DNA of 64,000 nt, taken from contig NZ_CP035108.1 in assembly GCF_004087915.1 (NCBI RefSeq), positions 2,356,001 through 2,420,000 of the forward strand, in the 5' to 3' direction. Below the pieces are notes generated by a model. It worked only from the letters and a program-made list of their open reading frames with translations. It made no database searches and was not told the DNA's origin. Positions 17,717 to 26,786 of the stretch are shown piece by piece (the first letter of the stretch is position 1; every line of letters starts with the position of its first letter). The stretch is from Geovibrio thiophilus. GTDB taxonomy: Bacteria; Chrysiogenota; Deferribacteres; Deferribacterales; Geovibrionaceae. The translations under genes were made by a program, and so were the position numbers.

Positions 17717-20700
17717 CTACTTAGCTGATTTTATTTCCAGAGCGAAGCTGTCCTTCCATCCTGCAAGCAGCTTTTCAAACTCTGCGGCGGGCACGGGTTT
17801 GCTGAAATAGTACCCCTGCGCGAGATCGCATTCAAGCTCACGCAGAAGCCGGAGATGCGTTTCATTTTCCACGCCTTCCGCCACCACTTCAATACCTAAG
17901 TTCCTTGAAAGCTGTATGACCGAGCGCACTATTGAAAGCGAGTCCTCGCTGGTGTCGATGCCTTGGGTGAAAGATTTGTCTATCTTGATGGTATCTATAG
18001 GTATCCTTGTGAGATAGCCAATGGAGCTGAATCCTGTACCGAAGTCATCAATAGCGAAGGTTATCCCCAGTGAGCTGAGCTTGTCGAGAATATCCCGCGT
18101 ATTTTCAGTGTCCACCATGATCGTGCTTTCGGTTATTTCAAGCTCTAGGTGCTTAGGCTCCATACCTGTTTCTGAAAGCACATTTTTAACAGACATATAC
18201 AGGTCTTTCTGAATGAACTGCTTCAAGGAAAGATTCACCGCTACCTTAAGATCATATCCCATAGCCCGCCACCTCATAAGGTCTTCGCAGGATTTTTTCA
18301 GAACCCACTGACCTATGGAGACAATCAAGCCTGTTTCCTCAGTGATCGGGATGAACATATCAGGGAAAACCCTTCCCAGATCAGGGTTATTCCAGCGGAT
18401 CAGGGCTTCCATCCCCACAAGCTCAAGGGTCTGAAGATTTATTTTGGGCTGGTAGTAGACCTCAAACTCTCCGTTATCAAGAGCCCGGTTCAGCTTTGTT
18501 TCTATCAGAAGCCTGTCTTTGGCTGTGTCGTTAAAGTCGGTGGTATAGATCTGGAGCATGCCGCGCCCCTTTGATTTGGCACGGTACATAGCGGCGTCAG
18601 CGTTCTTTGCGACAGTAAAGACATCGTCTCCGTCGTCCGGATAAAAACTGAGACCCGCGCTGCATTTCAGAAAGAGCTCGTAGTCATCCACCTGAAAAGG
18701 TTTTTCAAGCTGCTTTATGACGTTGTAAGCGACTGTAACGGCTCTGTTCTTATCTGACAGGTCTTCAATTATCACAGTGTACTCGTCTCCTCCGAGGCGG
18801 CTCACCGTAATGCTTTCGCCTACTGTACCCACTATACGGTCAGCTATTTTCTGAAGCAGTATATCGCCCACATTGTGACCGAGGGTATCGTTCACGTTTT
18901 TGAACCTGTCTATGTCTATGGAGATAAGCCCAACGTAGTTATGATTTTTCTTCGCCCTTGATATAGCCATGCTCAGCCTGTCCTGAAAAAGGTAGCGGTT
19001 GGGCAGATTCGTCAGAGGATCATAGTGTGACTGATATTTTATCTGCTCTTCGTATTTCTTCCGCTCGGTAATATCGTGCATAACCCCTATGAAGTGCGAT
19101 ATGTTCCCGCCGGAATCACGAATGCTTGAAATATTCACAGTAGCCGGATAAAGCTCGCCGTTTTTGCGCCTGTTCCAGATTTCTCCCTGCCATGTGCCGG
19201 TCTCCTTAAGCGAGTTCCACAGACCCTTGTAAAAATGGTTGGCGTGCCTGCCGGAGCGGAGAATACTGGTTTTATTTCCGATAGCCTCCTCCTCGGTAAA
19301 ACCGGTTATACGGAGAAAAGCCTTGTTGACGCTGAGGATTACTCCTCTTGTGTTGGTTATGTAAATCGCCTCTATTGTGTTCTCAAACACCTTGGAGGCA
19401 AGCAGAAGCTTCTCCTCCGATGATTTTCTGTCGGTTATATCTATGCCCTGAAGAACCACGCCGAAGCTTTTCTCAGCTGTTCCCGCAATGGACATGTTCC
19501 AGAGAATATACTTCATCTCGCCGCTTTTAACGTTTTTCACCATGGATTCAAAGTTTGACAATGTGTCGGAACTTCCCGCCGCTTTCAGAAGGAGTTCTTT
19601 CAGCCTGTCCCCGGTAAGGCAGGCGAAGATTATTTCCAGATTCTCCCCCAGAGCCTGAGCTTCATCAATACCGGAAAGCTCTTCCATGGACTTGTTGAAG
19701 ATCACGATTCTGTTCTCTGTATCCCAAGCGATGAGAGGAACCTTGGCAAAGCCGAGAAAGTTGCTCAGGTACGCCTGAGTTTCCCTAAGCTCCCTGTTCA
19801 TGGAGGAAACCGCGTCGCCCAGCCTGTTGAACTCTTCAACGGGAGTGGGCACAAACTCGTCCGTTCCGCCGGAAGCGCTGATCCGGTGAGTATAGTCGAT
19901 GAGATAATGAAGAGAACGTGCCGTCAGTCTGCGGAAGCCGTAAACAGAGGCAGCTGTCATTATGATTATCAGCAGCACAGCAGCAGCAGCCCTGCCTGTT
20001 ATCTGTTTCTTCATGAGAGCCAGAGACTGATTGTCCGTGAGCTGATAAATCATCAGCGGCGTTTCGGCTCCTTTGATCTCAAGAGGCAGACAGTATGCGG
20101 AGTAACCGTCTTTTATATTGAAAATTCTGCCGGAAGACGCACAAGCTTCGGGAGCGAAGCTGCTCATCTCAAACCCGTCTGAGGAGGAAATCATTTTTCC
20201 GCCGGATACAAAGGCAATACCGGAACCGGTTTCCGCCGCTGCTTCTCTTATAATATCCGGCGCGCCGTTTATTATTCTGCCTATATAGGCTCTGCCGAGG
20301 ACCTCACCGGTCTGCGGGTGGTTGACAGGCGTATAACCCAGTATAAGGTTCAGCGGCACAGCCGAGCCCCCGTCTTTTATCGAATAAACGGAACCGGACG
20401 CCGTAACGGACTGACCGCTGTCTTTGAGAAAATTTATGATTGGCGATGTATCAAAAAACAGGGAACCCACATCCGTGACCCTTGTGCCGTCAAATGAGAT
20501 AAAAACCATCACATCAAGGTTTTCACCGGCACTCAGATCATAAATGGATGCAAAACCCGTTTTGAAATCTTCGGATGCTGTATCGGCGTTTTTTTCAAGA
20601 AGCTGTCTGATATTAACCCTGAGATCCCGGGTAACCCACCCGAGATGCTCCAGCTCCTTCTCAAAAACCATAGCGGCAGTGTCATGGTTTCTTTTAAGAA

Positions 20701-20839
20701 GCCTTTTCTGCTCACGTTTTATTATATCCTCAGCGTCCAGACTGCTCCACAGGAGAATAACAACGGAAAGCACCACCGAGAAGCAGGTCAGAAGCAGCGC
20801 CAGAAAGGAGGATATTTTAACGGACTTTACCCTATTCAT
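17717..20839 (-). CDS. LuxQ-type periplasmic sensor fused to PAS-PAS-GGDEF-EAL (c-di-GMP turnover)
   Basis: About 1040 aa; start ATG 20839 (a GTG two codons earlier is possible). A membrane helix (about 10-33) and a periplasmic region (about 35-285) resemble Vibrio LuxQ: V-F-I-S-F-D-G-T, F-F-D-T-S-P-I-I, T-G-E-V-L-G, then Q-L-T-D-N-Q-S just before the second helix (about 287-305). A HAMP-like linker (Y-T-H-R-I, V-E-E-F-N-R-L-G) leads to two PAS domains (about 360-470 and 480-600), a GGDEF domain (G-G-D-E-Y near 684) and an EAL domain (M-E-A-L-I-R-W near 810; D-D-F-G-T-G-F-S; A-E-G-V-E-N). Both enzymatic motifs look intact. Its start overlaps the end of the LuxP-like gene, so the pair are coupled as luxP-luxQ are in vibrios. 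Inferred role: AI-2-dependent control of c-di-GMP. Confidence 0.9.
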   Translation of the reverse strand: MNRVKSVKISSFLALLLTCFSVVLSVVILLWSSLDAEDIIKREQKRLLKRNHDTAAMVFEKELEHLGWVTRDLRVNIRQLLEKNADTASEDFKTGFASIYDLSAGENLDVMVFISFDGTRVTDVGSLFFDTSPIINFLKDSGQSVTASGSVYSIKDGGSAVPLNLILGYTPVNHPQTGEVLGRAYIGRIINGAPDIIREAAAETGSGIAFVSGGKMISSSDGFEMSSFAPEACASSGRIFNIKDGYSAYCLPLEIKGAETPLMIYQLTDNQSLALMKKQITGRAAAAVLLIIIMTAASVYGFRRLTARSLHYLIDYTHRISASGGTDEFVPTPVEEFNRLGDAVSSMNRELRETQAYLSNFLGFAKVPLIAWDTENRIVIFNKSMEELSGIDEAQALGENLEIIFACLTGDRLKELLLKAAGSSDTLSNFESMVKNVKSGEMKYILWNMSIAGTAEKSFGVVLQGIDITDRKSSEEKLLLASKVFENTIEAIYITNTRGVILSVNKAFLRITGFTEEEAIGNKTSILRSGRHANHFYKGLWNSLKETGTWQGEIWNRRKNGELYPATVNISSIRDSGGNISHFIGVMHDITERKKYEEQIKYQSHYDPLTNLPNRYLFQDRLSMAISRAKKNHNYVGLISIDIDRFKNVNDTLGHNVGDILLQKIADRIVGTVGESITVSRLGGDEYTVIIEDLSDKNRAVTVAYNVIKQLEKPFQVDDYELFLKCSAGLSFYPDDGDDVFTVAKNADAAMYRAKSKGRGMLQIYTTDFNDTAKDRLLIETKLNRALDNGEFEVYYQPKINLQTLELVGMEALIRWNNPDLGRVFPDMFIPITEETGLIVSIGQWVLKKSCEDLMRWRAMGYDLKVAVNLSLKQFIQKDLYMSVKNVLSETGMEPKHLELEITESTIMVDTENTRDILDKLSSLGITFAIDDFGTGFSSIGYLTRIPIDTIKIDKSFTQGIDTSEDSLSIVRSVIQLSRNLGIEVVAEGVENETHLRLLRELECDLAQGYYFSKPVPAAEFEKLLAGWKDSFALEIKSAK

Positions 20840-21929
20840 TTTCACCCGAATACCTGAACGCTTTCATTTTTAGTTCTTTTATCCTGTGTTCACTGTCCTG
20901 CGAAGTCACAAGGCTGAAACCGCCGGAAAACACTGCGGGCACATCCTTCTCCCTGCCTGCGATAACCAGCTTTACCGCCTCAGCCGCAGCTACGCTGCTG
21001 TCATCATTCATCCGCATAACCGTCAGGTCAAGCTCTTTTTCTGAGATGTGACTGAGTTCTGTGTTCCCGCCGCCCCATCCGTTGAGAATAATTTTCCCTG
21101 CGTGAAGCTCCCTCAGCGCATCTGCGGCTCCGAGAGCTACATCCGTGGAGCAGGCGAAAATAAAGCTGACCTCAGGATACCTTCTGATTATCTCTTTTGC
21201 TGCGCTGCGTGATTTTTCTTTATCAAAATCGGTGATATACTCAGCTTTTTTAACATATTGTCCATGAATGGCAAGCCTTTCCGTGAAGCCTTTGGTTCTC
21301 AGCCAGCCCACCTCACCGCCGGAGCAGTTGAGGACAGCATATGACGAATTGTTCTCAGTCACGGAAGCGATGGCATCCGCCAGAATCTCTGAACCGGTTA
21401 TATGGTCAAACCCAGTGTAAAGCAGAGGTCGGCGGACTTCCCACTCCTTAAGAGGGGTTGTCAGGTTCTGCACTATTATTTTATGCTTCCCCTCAAAAAG
21501 CAGCCTGCCCACAGCTTTACGCATCTGCGCGGAGTCAGCGGAAACTATTATAAAATCAGACTTTTCCGCCGCCTCAGCAAGCTGAGAGACTTGAAGCCGG
21601 GTATCTCCGGAAGGTCTGCTGTAATAAGTCTGAAGCGTGTAGCTCACATTAAGATCCGCAAGCCTCTTTTCCAGAGCCTTAACGCTGCGCCGCCAGTAGT
21701 CCGAAGACTGAAGCGCCGGATAAACTACGGCTATCTTCACAGGTTTTGAGTTCACAGTCTTGAGGGGTACAGGCGGATTACGCACAATGTCTGCAAAATG
21801 ATCAAACTTCCACGCCTGTTCAGGGTGTTTCAGCATATATTCTGAAACAGTGTAAAACGTCTGTTCAATGCCGCGGGCAGGTAAAGCGAAAAGAAGAAGG
21901 AAAAGAAAAAGAGCATATGCTCCCTTCAT
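20832..21929 (-). CDS. LuxP-like periplasmic autoinducer-2-binding protein
   Basis: 365 aa with a signal peptide (L-F-L-F-L-L-L-F-A-L-P-A-R-G). Its sequence follows Vibrio LuxP closely, for example V-V-Y-P-A-L-Q-S-S-D-Y-W, V-Q-N-L-T-T-P-L-K-E-W, F-A-C-S-T-D-V-A-L-G-A, N-G-W-G-G-G and V-M-R-M-N-D-D, and the end R-A/K-A-F-R-Y-S. From memory of the V. harveyi LuxP-AI-2 structure, the ligand contacts are Gln77, Ser79, Trp82, Asn159, Arg215, Ser265, Thr266, Trp289 and Arg310. The equivalents here are Gln74, Ser76, Trp79, Asn155, Arg211, Ser261, Thr262, Trp285 and Arg306, all identical. Both Arg residues that stabilise the borate diester are kept. No luxS lies in the window. Confidence 0.92.
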   Translation of the reverse strand: MKGAYALFLFLLLFALPARGIEQTFYTVSEYMLKHPEQAWKFDHFADIVRNPPVPLKTVNSKPVKIAVVYPALQSSDYWRRSVKALEKRLADLNVSYTLQTYYSRPSGDTRLQVSQLAEAAEKSDFIIVSADSAQMRKAVGRLLFEGKHKIIVQNLTTPLKEWEVRRPLLYTGFDHITGSEILADAIASVTENNSSYAVLNCSGGEVGWLRTKGFTERLAIHGQYVKKAEYITDFDKEKSRSAAKEIIRRYPEVSFIFACSTDVALGAADALRELHAGKIILNGWGGGNTELSHISEKELDLTVMRMNDDSSVAAAEAVKLVIAGREKDVPAVFSGGFSLVTSQDSEHRIKELKMKAFRYSGENE

Positions 21930-21930
21930 G

Positions 21931-22290
21931 CTACACCAGCTCCTGAATTTTGCTGATGAGTTCGTTAACCATCAAGGGTTTGGTGAAATAACCCTCCACC
22001 CCGAGCTCCTCAGCTCTTTTCCGGTCAAACCTGTCGCTGGACGCGGTGAGTATTATCACGTGAACATCGGGAAGGGTTTTTCGGATTTCAGCTATCATAT
22101 CAAGCCCTTCCATGTGAGGCATGCGCAGATCGGTAAGGATAACGTCCGGTTTTTCCGCAACCGCCGTTTCGAGCCCCTTTCTTCCGTCAGAGGCGCTGAA
22201 CACTCTGCTGAAAGTGCGTTTCATCCTGAGTTCCAGAGCTCCGGCAACAGCCGGATCATCTTCGACTATCAGTACGGATATATCCTTCAT
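21931..22290 (-). CDS. Single-domain response regulator ahead of the LuxP-like gene
   Basis: 119 aa receiver: E-D-D-P near residue 10, phospho-acceptor Asp in L-T-D-L-R-M-P, L-T-A-S and F-T-K-P. No output domain. Its stop is one base before the LuxP-like ATG, so it is the first gene of a three-gene operon. There is no kinase in the operon, which raises the question of what phosphorylates it. It could be the target or modulator of the downstream c-di-GMP enzyme. Confidence 0.88.
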   Translation of the reverse strand: MKDISVLIVEDDPAVAGALELRMKRTFSRVFSASDGRKGLETAVAEKPDVILTDLRMPHMEGLDMIAEIRKTLPDVHVIILTASSDRFDRKRAEELGVEGYFTKPLMVNELISKIQELV

Positions 22291-22423
22291 GCGATCCTTC
22301 CGGGTTTGTAAACGGCAAAATTTCCGTCCGTGTTTTAAATCGGTTTATTTAGTAATATTATACTACCTCAGAGGTATGTCGGCAACACATTAAAGGCAGC
22401 GGCTTTTACGGAGGGAGCGCGGC

Positions 22424-22717
22424 TCAGAGCTCGCGGACTTGGAATATCCTGCTGAGTTCGAGCTCTTCCAGAAGGGAGACAAGCTTTTTATCTCCGGCGG
22501 ATACTCTGAGATCGATTTTATCAACATTGATCAGCTTAAGCATAAAACCGATTATGGATGATGTAATGGAGACGGAATCCGTGAAGCATACCTCAATACT
22601 GCGGCAGCCGGAATCAGTGAGATCCTGAAGGGATTTTTTGACCGCGAGGTAGTCGTCTATGCTTTTGATATTCCCTTTTATATTAACACTGTTTTCTTCA
22701 ACAGATACTTCCACCAT
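22424..22717 (-). CDS. STAS-domain (anti-sigma-antagonist-like) protein
   Basis: 97 aa with the beta-alpha pattern of SpoIIAA-type STAS domains: an N-terminal strand pair (V-E-V-S-V, V-N-I-K-G-N-I), then S-I-E-V-C-F and a Ser-rich loop D-S-V-S-I-T-S-S at the position of the phosphorylated Ser. No kinase or phosphatase partner gene is adjacent. It lies 130 bases upstream of the response regulator in the same direction and may be part of the same signalling locus. Confidence 0.6.
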   Translation of the reverse strand: MVEVSVEENSVNIKGNIKSIDDYLAVKKSLQDLTDSGCRSIEVCFTDSVSITSSIIGFMLKLINVDKIDLRVSAGDKKLVSLLEELELSRIFQVREL

Positions 22718-22903
22718 GAGCTGTCTCCTTAATTATGCCTGAATATATTGTTTGAGCTGATATTTTTTATAATATAACATGGTTCATTTTAACATCAAAG
22801 AAAATTTATCATTAAAAATATTGGTTTTAAGCATAAGCTTTAAAAATTAAACACGTCAAATCTTCCTGTTGACCGTTTCAGCGGGAAGTTGTACTGAACA
22901 TCA

Positions 22904-23812
22904 ATGGATGAAAATTTTCAGCCCGCGGAGAAGGCGGGCATAATTTATATGCTTCTGGCTTCGGCTTTTTTTGCCTCCATGGGGTATTATGTCAAAGTAC
23001 TCGGACAGACACTCGGCACGGGTGAGATTGTTTTTTTTCGCAACCTTATAGGGCTGGTCATAATAGTTCCCATGATTATCGCCCGTCCGTCCGGAGCCAA
23101 GGGGGGCAAACCTGTAATGCTTGCCATGCGCGGGGTATTCGGCTTCCTCGCGCTGTTCTTCTATTTTTACTCCATAAGCGTGCTCCCTCTTGGAACGGCG
23201 GCTACACTCACTAAAATCGATCCGATATTCACAGCTCTTCTCGCCTTTTTCATCCTGAAGGAGAAGCAGGGAATTATGATATGGGTCGGGCTCCTAACTG
23301 GCTTCGTCGGGGTTGTGATGCTCATGCACCCTGAATCCGGCGGGGTGAACGCAGGGAGTCTCAGCGCACTCCTCAGCGGGCTTTTCGCTGCGGCTGCCTA
23401 CACCACCGTGCGCAATCTTCGGGAGTATTATTCACCCCGAGCGATCGTTGCCTCATTTGCCACGGCGGGGGTCATAGGTCCGCCGATGGTCTATGCCGCT
23501 GTATATTATACCCCGCTGGGGAACGATGCTCTCAGGGGACTTTTCCACAGAATGCCTTCCGGCGCTTATGAATGGTACTGCATTGTAATGGTGGGAATAC
23601 TCGCTACCGTCTCACAGTATTTTCTCACCAAGGCGTATTCCCTAGCCAGAGCCTCCGTCGCCGCGTCAGTGAGTTATTCGGGTCTTCTTTTCGCCTCCGT
23701 TGCGGGGGTGATGGCAGGCGATAAATTACCTGATTTTATGGGAATATGTGGTATACTGTTCATAGTATTAAGCGGCATGACAGTGCACTTCAGTCAGAAA
23801 CGGAGGAATTGA
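22904..23812 (+). CDS. EamA-family (DMT) transporter
   Basis: 302 aa with ten hydrophobic segments in two EamA repeats; the first repeat has F-F-R-N-L-I-G and L-P-L-G-T-A-A-T-L-T-K-I-D-P-I-F, and the second mirrors it. These inner-membrane carriers export or import metabolites such as amino acids or nucleosides; the substrate is not predictable. Its stop (TGA) shares bases with the tpx start (TGATGG), so the two are co-transcribed. Confidence 0.88.
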   Translation: MDENFQPAEKAGIIYMLLASAFFASMGYYVKVLGQTLGTGEIVFFRNLIGLVIIVPMIIARPSGAKGGKPVMLAMRGVFGFLALFFYFYSISVLPLGTAATLTKIDPIFTALLAFFILKEKQGIMIWVGLLTGFVGVVMLMHPESGGVNAGSLSALLSGLFAAAAYTTVRNLREYYSPRAIVASFATAGVIGPPMVYAAVYYTPLGNDALRGLFHRMPSGAYEWYCIVMVGILATVSQYFLTKAYSLARASVAASVSYSGLLFASVAGVMAGDKLPDFMGICGILFIVLSGMTVHFSQKRRN

Positions 23813-24318
23813 TGGACAAAACAAGAACCGTAACTATGAAAGGAAACCCTGTAACACTCATCGGAAGCGAAATCAAGATCGGCGACAAGGCGCCGATGTT
23901 CACTGTGCTGGACGGCGGCATGCAGCCTGTGGGTCTTGACACTTATAAAGGAAAAATAAAAGTCATAAGTGTCACTCCCTCGCTGGACACAGCAGTGTGC
24001 GATCTTCAGCTCCGCAGGTTTAACAGCGAAATAGCCTCAATGGGCGACGAATACGCCGTCATCAACGTCAGCATGGATCTCCCCTTTGCCATAAAGCGGT
24101 TCTGCACCACCGCAGGCATAGAGAACGCAGTCGCCGCCAGCGACCACAGGGAGGCAGCATTCGGAACAGCTTACGGAGTGCTTATAAAAGAACTCAGACT
24201 CCTTGCCAGAGCGGTTTTCGTCGTGGATGAGAATAATGTCGTGACCTATGCGGAATACGTGCCGGAAGTTACTTCCAGCCCGGACTTTGACAAACTGATC
24301 GCATTTCTGAAAAAATAA
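23812..24318 (+). CDS. tpx: Thiol peroxidase Tpx
   Basis: 168 aa. The start at 23812 follows CGGAGGAATTG and is coupled to the upstream transporter stop. The peroxiredoxin signature P-S-L-D-T-A-V-C-D holds the peroxidatic Cys and R-F-C the resolving Cys, the pattern of atypical two-Cys Tpx. It reduces lipid and hydrogen peroxides using thioredoxin. Length is typical. Followed by a strong bidirectional terminator. Confidence 0.96.
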   Translation: MDKTRTVTMKGNPVTLIGSEIKIGDKAPMFTVLDGGMQPVGLDTYKGKIKVISVTPSLDTAVCDLQLRRFNSEIASMGDEYAVINVSMDLPFAIKRFCTTAGIENAVAASDHREAAFGTAYGVLIKELRLLARAVFVVDENNVVTYAEYVPEVTSSPDFDKLIAFLKK

Positions 24319-24411
24319 AAAAGTACATCTTCTGAAAAATTTGGTTTCTTTGGAAAGAGTTTGAGAAAACCTTAACAGTTTAAGCTGTAAAACTTTAATG
24401 CGAAGTCCCTT

Positions 24412-24513
24412 CCATGAACTGTATCCTTTAATTTAGTTTATCAAAAAAAAGCCCGTTAGCTACTCGCTAATGGGCTTTTTTATCTGTCTAAATTATAGGA
24501 TACAGTTCAACCA
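24412..24513. terminator. Bidirectional terminator nested in a 21-bp inverted repeat
   Basis: The core GCCCGTTAGC / GCTAATGGGC hairpin (24451-24475) has A-runs on the left and T-runs on the right and so can end tpx (plus) and rarD (minus). Around it lie GAACTGTATCCTTTAATTTAG (24417-24436 region) and its near-perfect reverse complement (24488-24508), with one mismatch. The whole could form one long interrupted hairpin. Confidence 0.75.
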
Positions 24514-24521
24514 TGGGGCTT

Positions 24522-25400
24522 TTAAGATTTTTTTGCGTTTTTAACCGCATCCGAGATGAACAGTCCGACACACAGCCAAATCAGACCGAAGGTTGCGGCG
24601 TGCACTGGCGTAAACGGTTCGGAATATGTAAATACCCCTAGCAGAAAATGGAGCGTCGGCACAGTAAACTGGAGTATTCCGACAGTTATCAGCTTCAGCC
24701 TTTTCACTGCGAAGGCGAACCCCAGAAGCGGAGCAGATGTCACAAGCCCCGAAAGGATAAACAGAAAATCATACGTGTATGAATAATGACCGAAATTGCC
24801 TGAGCCGGAGTATTCGACATACGCCAAATAGCCTAGGGCGAACGGAAGCATGATAACGGTTTCAGCCAGCAGCCCGGGAACGGGCAGAACCCGCACATGC
24901 TTTCTGAGCGCTCCGTAAGCGGCGAAGCTGATGGCAAGACTGATGGAAGCCCACGGAAAGCCCTTAAGACCCGAGGCGTAAATAAGCACACCCGCCGCTG
25001 CGAGTATCACAGCGAATATCTGGAGCCTGCTGAGCCTTTCCTTAAAGATGAGTATGCCGAAAACCATGCTCACAAAGGGGTTCATGTAGTAGCCAAGGCT
25101 TGCCTGAAGTATGTGCCCCGTATTCACGGAGATTATGAAAACACCCCAGTTTATGCTGATAGCGACGGATGAAAAAAACAAAAGAACAGCGGTTTTTTTA
25201 TCTCTGAATGCGTTGATTACTTCGCCGCCGCGTCCCTGAACAAGGATTACCGCAAGAAGGAAGAAAAAAGACCATACAAGGCGGTGCGCAAGCACTTCAA
25301 GACCGGATGCCTGATCAAGAAGCTTCCAGTAAACGGGGCTCAGCCCCCAGAAAATATATGATGCCAGCCCCGCATAAAGACCGGCGGTTCTACTGCTCAT
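24522..25400 (-). CDS. rarD: RarD-type EamA transporter
   Basis: 292 aa with ten membrane segments and the RarD pattern near the start (Y-I-F-W-G-L-S-P-V-Y-W-K-L-L) and E-V-L-A-H-R-L-V-W-S. RarD proteins are chloramphenicol-sensitivity-type DMT carriers whose natural substrate is unknown. The start overlaps the end of the carbonic anhydrase gene by 11 bases. Confidence 0.9.
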   Translation of the reverse strand: MSSRTAGLYAGLASYIFWGLSPVYWKLLDQASGLEVLAHRLVWSFFFLLAVILVQGRGGEVINAFRDKKTAVLLFFSSVAISINWGVFIISVNTGHILQASLGYYMNPFVSMVFGILIFKERLSRLQIFAVILAAAGVLIYASGLKGFPWASISLAISFAAYGALRKHVRVLPVPGLLAETVIMLPFALGYLAYVEYSGSGNFGHYSYTYDFLFILSGLVTSAPLLGFAFAVKRLKLITVGILQFTVPTLHFLLGVFTYSEPFTPVHAATFGLIWLCVGLFISDAVKNAKKS

Positions 25401-26019
25401 TCCCTATCAAATCAAAATAACCCGTATCAAAGTTATAGTTGTAAACTTCGCCTGTGGCGATAATGTAATACCAGCCGTAAAGAATCAGCTCACTCTTGTT
25501 CACCCTCTCTTTGATATAAGGATAAGTGAGCAGGTTGCGCACCTGCTGGATGATATTCACCTGTTCGGTCACCCACTCTCTTTTGCCGGCATCGTCTCCG
25601 CAGATTTCCATAGCCTTTTTCTTAACGGGCGATGCCAGTTCCAGCCATTTTTTAACCTTCGGCACATTTGCCAGAGATTCCTCAGACTGATAAAGGGCGG
25701 AACACCCGCCGCAATTGGAGTGACCGCAGATAATAATATTCTTAACATTCAGTATGTTAACGGCATACTCAACGGCGCTTGTGGTAGCGACGTAGTCCGA
25801 TGTTTCCCTGTAGGGCGGAACCATGTTGGCTATATTGCGCACAACAAAAAGCTCTCCGGGCATTGTGCGGGTGATGAGATTGGGCACCACCCGTGAATCC
25901 GAACAGCCTACAAAAAGTGTATGCGGGTCCTGCTTGTCACCGAGGTTTTCAAAAAGCTCCCTGTGATCTGCGTAATCTTCGTCACGAAAGCGTACTACAC
26001 CGTCAAACAGTTCTTTCAC
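25390..26019 (-). CDS. Beta-class carbonic anhydrase
   Basis: 209 aa. Zinc ligands and catalytic Asp/Arg are visible as G-C-S-D-S-R-V and C-G-H-S-N-C-G-G. It interconverts CO2 and bicarbonate in the cytoplasm, feeding carboxylation reactions. It sits between yajQ (upstream, five bases) and rarD (overlapping) in one apparent operon of unrelated functions. Confidence 0.95.
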   Translation of the reverse strand: MKELFDGVVRFRDEDYADHRELFENLGDKQDPHTLFVGCSDSRVVPNLITRTMPGELFVVRNIANMVPPYRETSDYVATTSAVEYAVNILNVKNIIICGHSNCGGCSALYQSEESLANVPKVKKWLELASPVKKKAMEICGDDAGKREWVTEQVNIIQQVRNLLTYPYIKERVNKSELILYGWYYIIATGEVYNYNFDTGYFDLIGNEQ

Positions 26020-26024
26020 AGGTG

Positions 26025-26516
26025 TTAGCTCTTCATATTGACATACTGAAGAGGTATGCCCGCATCGGCGGTTTTGAGGAACTGTATGACCTCCTGAAGG
26101 TCGTCTATCTTCTTGCCCTGAACCCTTACCTTGTCGTCCATGATGGAAGCCTGAACCTTCAGCTTGGAATCCTTGATCATTTTCACGATCTTCTTGCTCA
26201 CTTCCTTGTCCAGTCCTTCCTTCACAATAACATCTCTTTTGAACTGCCTGTTTCCGGTGGGCTCGGGTTCCTTGAAGTCAAGGCAGTCGGGGTCTATGGA
26301 GCGTTTGATAAGCGCCCCGATCAGCATCTCCCGAAGAGATCTGATCTTCATGTCGTCATTGGTGATCATGTGGATTTTTTTGTCTTTTTTATTAAGCTCA
26401 ACAGTTGTGTTGGAACCCTTGAAATCGTATCTGTTCTCGATCTCTTTCTTAAGAATATTTACAGCATTGTCCAGTTCCTGACCGTCAACCTCGCTGACCA
26501 CGTCGAAAGATGGCAT
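26025..26516 (-). CDS. yajQ: YajQ-family nucleotide-binding protein
   Basis: 163 aa, full length. Starts M-P-S-F-D-V-V-S-E-V-D and contains N-R-Y-D-F-K-G-S, R-Q-F-K-R-D-V and K-L-K-V-Q-A-S-I-M-D-D-K-V-R-V characteristic of YajQ. Some members bind c-di-GMP and act as co-regulators; others bind nucleotides or RNA. It may be a c-di-GMP effector, relevant given the GGDEF-EAL protein nearby, but that link is inference. Confidence 0.93.
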   Translation of the reverse strand: MPSFDVVSEVDGQELDNAVNILKKEIENRYDFKGSNTTVELNKKDKKIHMITNDDMKIRSLREMLIGALIKRSIDPDCLDFKEPEPTGNRQFKRDVIVKEGLDKEVSKKIVKMIKDSKLKVQASIMDDKVRVQGKKIDDLQEVIQFLKTADAGIPLQYVNMKS

Positions 26517-26600
26517 ATTGTCCTCCGTAATGTATTAACCCTTCATTATAACGGCGTACGCGGAGTTTTTCAAACATATAATTAATTAACGGGATAAAGG

Positions 26601-26727
26601 AGATTGAAGGGTGTACCCTAAATGGCGTAAACAACTCCAAGGACGGAGTTGCGCCGTGCGAAGCGAAGGCGGGTTCATCCCGCCGCAAGCGTGTACATCA
26701 AACTGACAGGATGTGCGGTTTGAGACC
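26601..26727 (-). repeat. Single copy of the modular palindromic repeat
   Basis: In minus-strand orientation it has stem I (CAAACCG / CAGTTTG, imperfect) with loop CACATCCTGT, the linker TACACGCT, stem II GGCGGG/CCCGCC, the conserved CGCACGGCGCA, and stem III CAACTCC/GGAGTTG. The last part is decayed. It lies between yajQ and the degP terminator. Confidence 0.75.
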
Positions 26728-26728
26728 A

Positions 26729-26759
26729 TAAAAAAAGGCGGAGCACTCTGCCCCGCCTT
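26729..26759 (-). terminator. Terminator of the sigma-E/degP operon
   Basis: On the minus strand AAGGCGG...CCGCCTT is followed by a T-run, 28 bases past the degP stop. Confidence 0.8.
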
Positions 26760-26786
26760 GTATAGTTCAGTGAGTATGTCCGTGCC

